NCBI GenBank assembly: GCA_903893935.1
Contig: CAITOD010000725.1
Coordinates: 1-13,991, forward strand
Direction of reading: 5' to 3'
From: an uncultured Sphingomonadales bacterium
Lineage (GTDB): Bacteria > Pseudomonadota > Alphaproteobacteria > Sphingomonadales > Sphingomonadaceae
Length of the DNA: 13,991 bases
Below are positions 7,227 through 12,662 of this stretch, one piece after another (position 1 is the stretch's first letter; every line of letters begins with the position of its first letter). The notes below the pieces were generated by a model that saw nothing but the letters and a program-made list of their open reading frames with translations, had not been told where the DNA came from and ran no database searches. The translations under genes and the position numbers were made by a program.

Positions 7227-7912
7227 GTATCACCTGCCTGCGCCTTGCGGCAATTGTCCGACAGCGCTTCGGGCGGACAGGGATCGGGGATCGCGGCGCG
7301 CGGGTGCACCACAAGGTCGGGCCAGGTGCGCGGGTCGCCTTGCGCAAAGCTGACGTGAATGCGCACCAGCATCGGCAGGTCGCTGCGTCGTGTCCAGCTG
7401 TCCTGCCACACCGGACCAAGCGAGGGGGTATACGTGCTTCGCCCGAGATAGCTGATTTCAAGCCCGGCGGTCCTGCTGACCAGCGGTTGCGCAACCCAGC
7501 CGACAGTCGCCGGGTTGTGAAAATCGACCCGCGCATCAAGCGTGCTGACGGTGAACAAGGCCAGATCGCCATTGGGGTCTCGCGCAATGCGATAGTATTG
7601 CAAGGCTTCGGGCGCCGCACGGTCGGCCGGCTCGGCGATGAAATCCACGCGATTGTCCAGACCGACAAAATCGAGGCTGCCACTACCTGCCTGGATGTCT
7701 TCCACCGGCTCGGCGTTGGCCAGGCGCAGGCGCAGCACGAACTGGGCGGTGGCGATGGTTTCCACGCGGCTATCGTCTTGCCGGGCGAGGTTCAGGCTCA
7801 GCCCGATCCGTCCGATCCCTGCGGCAAGCAGCACGGCTGCGAGGCTCAGCACCACCAGGCTGACCAGCATTTCGATCAGGCTGAAGCCAGCCGTGGCGCG
7901 GTCCGGCGTCAT
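7223..7912 (-). CDS. gspJ: T2SS minor pseudopilin GspJ
   Basis: 229 residues. A nine-residue leader ends at ATAG; cleavage before FSLIEMLVSLVVLSLAAVLL leaves phenylalanine at +1 and glutamate at +5. The globular part has features of GspJ, including LVSRTAGLEISYLG and a W-x(5)-RRSDLPMLVRIHV segment near the C-terminal third. GspJ joins GspI and GspK in the tip complex of the pseudopilus. Two cysteines in the extreme C-terminus (DPCPPEALSDNC) could form a small disulfide loop after export. The ATG at 7912 overlaps the gspI stop (ATGA), and the stop overlaps the gspL GTG. The size matches the family, and gene order H-I-J supports the letter. Confidence 0.9.
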   Translation of the reverse strand: MTPDRATAGFSLIEMLVSLVVLSLAAVLLAAGIGRIGLSLNLARQDDSRVETIATAQFVLRLRLANAEPVEDIQAGSGSLDFVGLDNRVDFIAEPADRAAPEALQYYRIARDPNGDLALFTVSTLDARVDFHNPATVGWVAQPLVSRTAGLEISYLGRSTYTPSLGPVWQDSWTRRSDLPMLVRIHVSFAQGDPRTWPDLVVHPRAAIPDPCPPEALSDNCRKAQAGDT

Positions 7913-8277
7913 GGCGCGAGCGCGACCGTGGAAAGGTGGACCAGCGGATGGTGCCCGGCATCCTCGACTGTCACGGTCAGTTGTACCAGCCGGTTGTGCG
8001 CAAAGGCTTCTGCACCACCATAGCCGTCGCGTTCGACATGCCACGAAAGATCGAGCCACTGGCCGGATTCGTCGGTCGCTCCGGCGCGCGCGCGATCGAG
8101 CTGCGATTGCGCCAGGATCAGCGCGGTCCGCCGTTCGCGCACCATCAGCCGCGCGTGCGCGTCGGCGGCGATGGTAGCGATCAGCGCGGTGGCCATTGCG
8201 GCGATGATGGCCAGCGCGATCAGCGCCTCGACCACTGAAAAGCCGCGTTCGGCGGTGCTGCCAACCGACGCGGTCAT
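7909..8277 (-). CDS. gspI: T2SS minor pseudopilin GspI
   Basis: 122 residues from ATG 8277, which overlaps the gspH stop (ATGA). Leader MTASVGSTAERG is followed by FSVVEALIALAIIAAMATAL, with glutamate at +5. The short globular part contains RLMVRERRTALILAQSQLDR and a tryptophan-rich WLDLSWHVER segment followed by RLVQLTVTVED, as expected for the small GspI subunit. GspI nucleates the tip complex with GspJ and GspK. The same frame stays open upstream to an ATG at 8712, which would give 267 residues. That extension is out-of-frame gspH sequence and would bury the prepilin leader, so the 8277 start is used. Confidence 0.9.
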   Translation of the reverse strand: MTASVGSTAERGFSVVEALIALAIIAAMATALIATIAADAHARLMVRERRTALILAQSQLDRARAGATDESGQWLDLSWHVERDGYGGAEAFAHNRLVQLTVTVEDAGHHPLVHLSTVALAP

Positions 8278-8702
8278 GGCACAAAGCTGACCCGCGCGGT
8301 CGCCTGATCGACCGTGAACCGGCTTGCCGCAGCGCCGGCGTGAATGACTCCGGTCGCCGCCGGTGCCGAACCGTCGCCATAGATCACGATGCCGCCTTCG
8401 GGCCATTCGACCGTCACCCCCGGTGGCAGGGGCATCGGCAGGAGACCGCTCGAAAAGGCCAATTGACCCGATGCATTGGCATCGAGCGTTACGCTGACCG
8501 GGGTTTCGCGGGTGATCGCGGTGCTGCGCGCGCGGGCAACCGCCAGCGCCACGGTGCCGCGTGCGGCAACCATCGTGTTGCGATCGATCAGGCGCTCGAT
8601 GGCGGGCCAGGCAAGACCCGTGATCAATGCCAGGATTGCGACCGCCACCATCATTTCGAGCAGCGTAAAGCCGCGCTCGCCGGGCCGCGTCGCCCGTTGC
8701 AC
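8274..8702 (-). CDS. gspH: T2SS minor pseudopilin GspH
   Basis: 142 residues if GTG 8702 is the start. This gives leader VQRATRPGERG, then FTLLEMMVAVAILALITGLA, with glutamate at +5. The body has RNTMVAARGTVALAVARARS and the C-terminal GspH-like beta region (GVTVEWPEGGIVIYGDGSA), matching the minor pseudopilin next to the major one. The frame itself is open further back into gspG (to 8795), so the exact start is not certain. The best ribosome-binding site nearby (AAGGA, just after the gspG stop) is placed for an ATG at 8712 that is in another frame. The 22-base gap to gspG is the widest in the operon. The stop overlaps gspI. Confidence 0.86.
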   Translation of the reverse strand: MQRATRPGERGFTLLEMMVAVAILALITGLAWPAIERLIDRNTMVAARGTVALAVARARSTAITRETPVSVTLDANASGQLAFSSGLLPMPLPPGVTVEWPEGGIVIYGDGSAPAATGVIHAGAAASRFTVDQATARVSFVP

Positions 8703-8724
8703 AGACCTGCATGCGCTGGTGTCC

Positions 8725-9159
8725 TTACCAGCTGCCGACATCTTTGGCCTCGCCGGTGCCGCCGGGCTGGCCGTCCGAGCCGTAGGAATAGACATCGACT
8801 TCGCCGTGGTCGCCGGGGATCTTGAACATATAGGGCTTGCCCCAGGGATCGATCAGCGCCGAAGGATCGGCAATATAGGGCCCGTTCCACGCCGGATCGG
8901 TGGCGGGTGCCTTGACCAGCGCCTGCAGCCCCTCGTCGGGCGTCGGATAGCGCCCCGCGTCGAGCTTGAACAGTTCCATCGCCGCTTCGATGTTCTTGGC
9001 CTGGACATGCGCGGTCTGCGTGCGCGAACTGCCCAGATAGCGGATCACTTGCGGGCCGATGATGGCAGCGAGCAGGCCGAGAATGGCGAGCACCACCAGC
9101 AGTTCGAGCAGGGTAAAGCCGCGTTGCGATTGCGCGCGATCGGATTGGGTCTTGGTCAT
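8725..9159 (-). CDS. gspG: T2SS major pseudopilin GspG
   Basis: 144 residues. Leader of 14 residues ends QSQRG; the mature protein starts FTLLELLVVLAILGLLAAII with glutamate at +5. Strongly conserved GspG elements follow: DAGRYPTPDEGLQALV, WNGPYI, DPWGKPYMFKIPGDHGEVDV and the C-terminal calcium-loop region YSYGSDGQPGGTGEAKDVGS ending in W. This is the subunit that builds the pseudopilus shaft, extracted from the inner membrane by the GspE/GspF motor. Cleavage and N-methylation require a prepilin peptidase that is not encoded here. ATG 9159 overlaps the gspF stop by four bases. Confidence 0.97.
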   Translation of the reverse strand: MTKTQSDRAQSQRGFTLLELLVVLAILGLLAAIIGPQVIRYLGSSRTQTAHVQAKNIEAAMELFKLDAGRYPTPDEGLQALVKAPATDPAWNGPYIADPSALIDPWGKPYMFKIPGDHGEVDVYSYGSDGQPGGTGEAKDVGSW

Positions 9160-10376
9160 TGCGATACCGCCAGGTCGTTGAAGCCGAGAATTGCAGACAT
9201 GATCGAAGCGATGATGGTGGCGACAACCGCCCCCAGCACCACGGTAATGGTCGGCGTGAGAATGGCGACCAGCCGTTCGAGCCGGGTGCGCACGTCGCGG
9301 TCGAGCACCACCGCCAGCCGTCGCAGCATAAGCGCCAGTTCCGAGGTCTCTTCGCCGGTGCGCACAAACGCGAGCGCAAGCCGCGGGAGCACTTTGCTTG
9401 CCGCCAATGGCCCGGCGAGCCCGCCGCCTTCGCGCAAGCCTTCGGCCACTTTGCCGATCGCCGCGGCAATCACGGTGTTGCCGATCACGCGTTGCGCGAG
9501 CAGCAGCGCATTGGGCAACGGCACGCCGCCTTCGACCAGCGCGCCCAGCGTATGTGCAAACCGCGCAGTATCGATCCGCCGCAGCAATTCGCCGAGCAGC
9601 GGCATGCGCAACATCTGCGCATCAAGGCTGCGCTTGACCGCCGGCCGCGCCAGCGCCTGGCGCAGCCCGAAGCCCAGCGCCACCAGCGCGAGCAGGCCCC
9701 ACAGCCCGTCTTCGCGCAAGATCCGGCTGGCGCCGATCACCGCCATTGTCGCGGCGGGCAATTGCGCCTTGGTGTTGTCGAGCAGGCTTTCGAATTGCGG
9801 CACGACATAGAGCAGCATCAGCCCGATCACGCTCACCGCGATCACCAGCAGGGCGACCGGATAGATCATCGAGGTCACCAGGATGCGCTGCAAGGCGGCT
9901 TCCTGTTCGAGCATTTCGGACAGGCGTTCCAACGCTTCGGCGAGTTTGCCGCCGGCTTCGCCCGCTTCGGCCATCGCCGCTTCGGCGGGCGAAAACAGCG
10001 TGGGGTTGTCGAGCATTGCGCGCGACAGCGGCGCGCCTTCGCGCACCGCGACCAGCAGCGCGCCCATCGCCTGCGCGGCGGCGGGGTTTTCGATATTGTC
10101 GATGGCAAGCGCCAGCGCGCGGTCGAGCGGCAGCCCGGCGCCGAGCAGCACCGACAGTTCGCCGATCAGCGCGCGGCTGATCGCGCGCGGCTGGCGGCGG
10201 CCCTTGCGCGGCTGCGCCGTGCTGCCGCGCTCCACCGCGCGCAATTCGATCGGCGCAGCCCCGGTGCGGCGGATGCGCGCGAGCGCATCGCCATTGTCGA
10301 TCGCTTCGATCTCGCCCGCGATCTGGCTGCCGTCGGGGCGCACCGCGCGGTAGCGAAAGGCAAGCGTCGCGCTCAT
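9156..10376 (-). CDS. gspF: T2SS inner-membrane platform protein GspF
   Basis: 406 residues from ATG 10376, which overlaps the gspE stop (ATGA); the frame stays open to 10691 but that is gspE sequence. It starts SATLAFRYRAVRPDGSQIAG, the usual GspF opening. Two repeats of the T2SSF domain follow: FxxxLGxLLxAGLPLDRAL-type text at about 70-90, and RFAHTLGALVEGGVPLPNAL at 272-291. Three membrane segments lie near 167-192, 222-240 and 374-398. EAGEAGGKLAEALERLSEML (137-156) and RTGEETSELALMLRRLA (339-355) are the paired family signatures. GspF sits at the centre of the platform and is driven by GspE. Size and layout are normal. Confidence 0.96.
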   Translation of the reverse strand: MSATLAFRYRAVRPDGSQIAGEIEAIDNGDALARIRRTGAAPIELRAVERGSTAQPRKGRRQPRAISRALIGELSVLLGAGLPLDRALALAIDNIENPAAAQAMGALLVAVREGAPLSRAMLDNPTLFSPAEAAMAEAGEAGGKLAEALERLSEMLEQEAALQRILVTSMIYPVALLVIAVSVIGLMLLYVVPQFESLLDNTKAQLPAATMAVIGASRILREDGLWGLLALVALGFGLRQALARPAVKRSLDAQMLRMPLLGELLRRIDTARFAHTLGALVEGGVPLPNALLLAQRVIGNTVIAAAIGKVAEGLREGGGLAGPLAASKVLPRLALAFVRTGEETSELALMLRRLAVVLDRDVRTRLERLVAILTPTITVVLGAVVATIIASIMSAILGFNDLAVSQ

Positions 10377-12163
10377 TCGCCGGTCGCCACGCGCAGCACT
10401 TCCTCGATCGTGGTCAGTCCGGCGGCGGCCTTGTTGAAGCCGTCGCGTTTCAGGCTCAGATAGCCCGATGCCGCCGCGGTGGTCTCGATCGTATGCGTAT
10501 CGGCGCGGTGCGTGATCAGCCGCGCGATCTCCTGATCGATGGCGAGGAATTCGAACACCGCCAGCCGCCCCATATAGCCGGTGCCATGGCAGGTGCTGCA
10601 CCCTTTGGCGCGGTAGAACACCTGATCGGGCAGGCCGAGATCGGCGCGCAGATCGGCATCGGGGTGATAAGCCTCGCGGCATTCGCGGCACAGCCGCCGC
10701 ACCAGCCGCTGCGCCAGCACGCCCACCAGCACCGAGCCGAGCAGAAACGGCTCGACTTCCATGTCGATCAGCCGGCTGATCGCGCCCGCCGCGGTGTTGG
10801 TGTGCAGCGTCGACAGGATCATGTGCCCGGTGAGTGCTGCCTGCACCGCGATCTGCGCGGTTTCGGTGTCGCGGATTTCGCCGACCATGATCACGTCGGG
10901 GTCCTGCCGCAGAAACGAGCGCAGCGCCGAGGCAAAGGTGAACCCGATCGCCGGCTGCACCTGGGTCTGCACCACGCCGTTCAGGCGGTATTCGATCGGG
11001 TCTTCGACGGTCAGCAGCTTGCGCTCGACGCTGTTTATCGAGGCGAGTGCTGCATACAATGTGGTGGTCTTGCCGCTGCCGGTCGGGCCGGTGACCAGCA
11101 TGATGCCGTGCGGGCGATGCACCACGCTCGAAAACTGCTCGGCCAGCGCTGTGTCAAACCCCAGCGTGGCGAAATCGAGCGTCAGGTTCGAGCGGTCGAG
11201 AATGCGCATCACCACGCTTTCGCCGTGGATCGAAGGCGATGTCGCCACGCGCAGATCGATCTCGTGCCCGCGCACCGCGATGCGCAAGCGCCCGTCCTGC
11301 GGCAGCCGGCGCTCGGAAATGTCGAGCCCCGAGACCACTTTGACGCGGCTGACCACCGCCGACTTCATCGCCTGCGGCAGCCTGGTCACTTCGCGCAACA
11401 TGCCGTCGATGCGATAGCGCACCACCAGACTGTCTTCGGCGGGTTCGAGATGGATGTCCGACGCGCGTTCGTCGACCGCTTCGGCGATCAGCCGGTTGAC
11501 CGCGCGGATCGCCGGCGCATCGCTGATGAGGTCGCGCAGCCGGTCGATATCATCGACATTGGCGGCATCGTCGAGCAGCCGGTCGTCGTCGCTGTCCTGG
11601 CACAGCGCCTCGATCGCGGCGTCGATGTCGCTCGGCCGCGCCAGCACGCGCTCGACTGTGCTGGCATAGACAAAGCCGAACGCCTGCTCGACAAACGGGT
11701 CGAACGGATCGGCCACCGCCACGCAGACGCGGCCGCCTTCGTGCGCGATCGGCGCGGCGCGGATGTCGCGCAGAAAATCGGCAGTGATTGCGCGATCGAG
11801 CGGGGCGGGCGTGCGCAGCAATTCGGCACGCGCCAGTGGCAGCCCGCTGGCCGCTGCCAGATGCTCGCACAACGTGGTTTCGCTCAGCAGGCCGAGCCGG
11901 GTGACCACCGCTTCGAGCCGCTCGCCGCTTTCCTGCGCCACGATCTGCGCGCGGGCAAGCGCTTCGCGCGACAGCAAATTGCCCTGTTCGAGCACGCCTG
12001 CGATCGAACGCGCTGCCTGGCCGGCGCGCACGCCGGCGTCGGGTGCGCTCCGTTCGGGTGCGCCAGCGTCAGAGGCGGTGTCGAGAGTCACGTTCAACCG
12101 TATCCCAAAGGCCGGGTCTGCAAAGCTCTCGCCATAAGCCAAATTCTTGTTTTTACGCCACAA
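10373..12163 (-). CDS. gspE: T2SS assembly ATPase GspE
   Basis: Up to 596 residues. A charged N-terminal region precedes an N1E/MshEN-like domain (about 55-160, GVLEQGNLLSREALARAQIV), then the PAS-like N2E (RASDIHLEPAEDSLVVRYRI, 233-252) and the RecA-like ATPase. Visible motifs are Walker A GPTGSGKTT (359-367), Asp box LTVEDPIEY (384-392), Walker B DPDVIMVGEIRD (421-432) and His box GHMILSTLHTNTA (446-458). The zinc site is CREC (492-495) and CSTC (522-525). It hydrolyses ATP in the cytoplasm to drive pseudopilus assembly through GspF and GspL. There is no ATG. TTG 12163 is the outer limit; TTG 12097 (GGGA five bases upstream) or GTG 12091 is more likely, since the first 22 codons are unusually AT-rich. 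It is the first gene of the operon. Confidence 0.95.
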   Translation of the reverse strand: MWRKNKNLAYGESFADPAFGIRLNVTLDTASDAGAPERSAPDAGVRAGQAARSIAGVLEQGNLLSREALARAQIVAQESGERLEAVVTRLGLLSETTLCEHLAAASGLPLARAELLRTPAPLDRAITADFLRDIRAAPIAHEGGRVCVAVADPFDPFVEQAFGFVYASTVERVLARPSDIDAAIEALCQDSDDDRLLDDAANVDDIDRLRDLISDAPAIRAVNRLIAEAVDERASDIHLEPAEDSLVVRYRIDGMLREVTRLPQAMKSAVVSRVKVVSGLDISERRLPQDGRLRIAVRGHEIDLRVATSPSIHGESVVMRILDRSNLTLDFATLGFDTALAEQFSSVVHRPHGIMLVTGPTGSGKTTTLYAALASINSVERKLLTVEDPIEYRLNGVVQTQVQPAIGFTFASALRSFLRQDPDVIMVGEIRDTETAQIAVQAALTGHMILSTLHTNTAAGAISRLIDMEVEPFLLGSVLVGVLAQRLVRRLCRECREAYHPDADLRADLGLPDQVFYRAKGCSTCHGTGYMGRLAVFEFLAIDQEIARLITHRADTHTIETTAAASGYLSLKRDGFNKAAAGLTTIEEVLRVATGE

Positions 12164-12235
12164 AAACCATGGCGCGGGCGGGCCTGTCCGGCAACAATGG
12201 CCAAGTCTCGGTCCCTATGCGGGGATTGCGTCAGG

Positions 12236-12246
12236 ATTGTTACAAT
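12236..12246. promoter_or_regulatory. Palindrome ATTGTTACAAT
   Basis: A perfect 5-bp inverted repeat around a single central base, lying about 75-150 bases upstream of the possible gspE starts. It stands out as AT-rich inside GC-rich sequence. It could be an operator or part of a promoter for the gsp operon; no factor is recognised. Confidence 0.25.
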
Positions 12247-12440
12247 TGCGACAGGGCGCGCCCGAACGGGCCTCGCCGCAGCCTGTCCGGGCATGACCGT
12301 GCGGCTCGTTCATCATTTGGCAAGAATCTGGGCATTGCAATAAATAGTTCGCATTAGTGTCATCATCGGTGGCTAGTGCGGCTCCGCAGGCAAGGTCCTT
12401 TGCCGTGCAAGAGGGGGTTCCATCCAGTTTTTGCGTAAAT

Positions 12441-12460
12441 AACCCACGGTTCCGCGGGTT
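12441..12460. repeat. Inverted repeat AACCCACG / CGCGGGTT
   Basis: AACCCACGGTTCCGCGGGTT can fold into an 8-bp stem with one mismatch and a GTTC loop. It lies about 200 bases upstream of the PstS-like gene. No T-run follows, so it is not called a terminator; it may be a protein site or an RNA hairpin if transcribed. Confidence 0.35.
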
Positions 12461-12563
12461 GTTGGGCGTCGAATCGCGGAATTTGCTCGAGAATGCCGTG
12501 TCCTTCTTGTTGAGGCGCGGTTTCTGGAGTGAATTTGTGTGCCTTCTTAAGTGTGAAATGCCG

Positions 12564-12575
12564 CGAACATGTTCG
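12564..12575. promoter_or_regulatory. Palindrome CGAACATGTTCG, candidate operator
   Basis: A perfect 12-bp palindrome about 90 bases upstream of the PstS-like start codon. Its half-site GAAC recalls LexA sites, but the two-base spacing fits neither the alphaproteobacterial nor the Gram-positive LexA consensus. Its centre is exactly 20 bp from the next palindrome. Confidence 0.45.
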
Positions 12576-12582
12576 GGATAGT

Positions 12583-12596
12583 CTGTGCATGCACAG
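12583..12596. promoter_or_regulatory. Palindrome CTGTGCATGCACAG, candidate operator
   Basis: A perfect 14-bp palindrome, 66 bases upstream of the PstS-like start. Its centre lies 20 bp, about two helical turns, from that of the preceding palindrome, which would place both on the same DNA face. The half-site differs from that of its neighbour, so two different regulators are possible. Confidence 0.5.
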
Positions 12597-12648
12597 GGTT
12601 CCGGGCGGGTTTTTTGCGATGACCACGATCAGACTAGTCCCACCTACC

Positions 12649-12653
12649 GGAGG
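12649..12653 (+). promoter_or_regulatory. Ribosome-binding site GGAGG of the PstS-like gene
   Basis: A full GGAGG lies nine bases before ATG 12663 and twelve before the next in-frame ATG at 12666, so the first ATG is preferred. It is the strongest ribosome-binding site in the window and suggests high expression. Confidence 0.85.
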
Positions 12654-12662
12654 TTTTTCCCA

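Larger units (their letters stand above)
12164..12662. promoter_or_regulatory. Divergent intergenic control region between gspE and the PstS-like gene
   Basis: About 500 bases without a convincing gene, much AT-richer in parts (12310-12360, 12520-12560) than the flanking coding DNA. It must hold the promoter of the gsp operon (reading left) and of the PstS-like gene (reading right). It contains several palindromes, listed separately. No clear -35/-10 pair, sigma-54 site or tandem CTGTCAT-type PHO box could be assigned with confidence; one isolated TGTCAT occurs at 12359-12364. A 74-codon plus-strand frame from GTG 12357 has no family resemblance and is not called. Confidence 0.6.

Noticed and set aside
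7909..8712. 267-codon minus-strand frame starting before gspH and ending with gspI
   Set aside because: Its first 145 codons are out-of-frame gspH sequence and would place the gspI prepilin leader internally. The start conflict is reported separately as a possible sequence error.
12318..12342. Sigma-54-like promoter (TGGCA ... TTGCA) upstream of the PstS-like gene
   Set aside because: The GG and GC elements are too far apart for the required 10-bp spacing of a -24/-12 promoter.
10493..12343. 616-codon plus-strand open frame opposite gspE
   Set aside because: Antisense shadow of gspE, rich in His, Arg and Gln, with no domain. The gspE strand has all ATPase motifs.
12564..12575. LexA (SOS) box
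   Set aside because: Alphaproteobacterial LexA sites are GTTC-N7-GTTC direct repeats and Gram-positive ones are GAAC-N4-GTTC; this palindrome has only two bases between half-sites.
12357..12581. 74-codon plus-strand frame in the intergenic region, starting with GTG
   Set aside because: No ribosome-binding site, no family resemblance, and it spans two palindromes of a probable control region.
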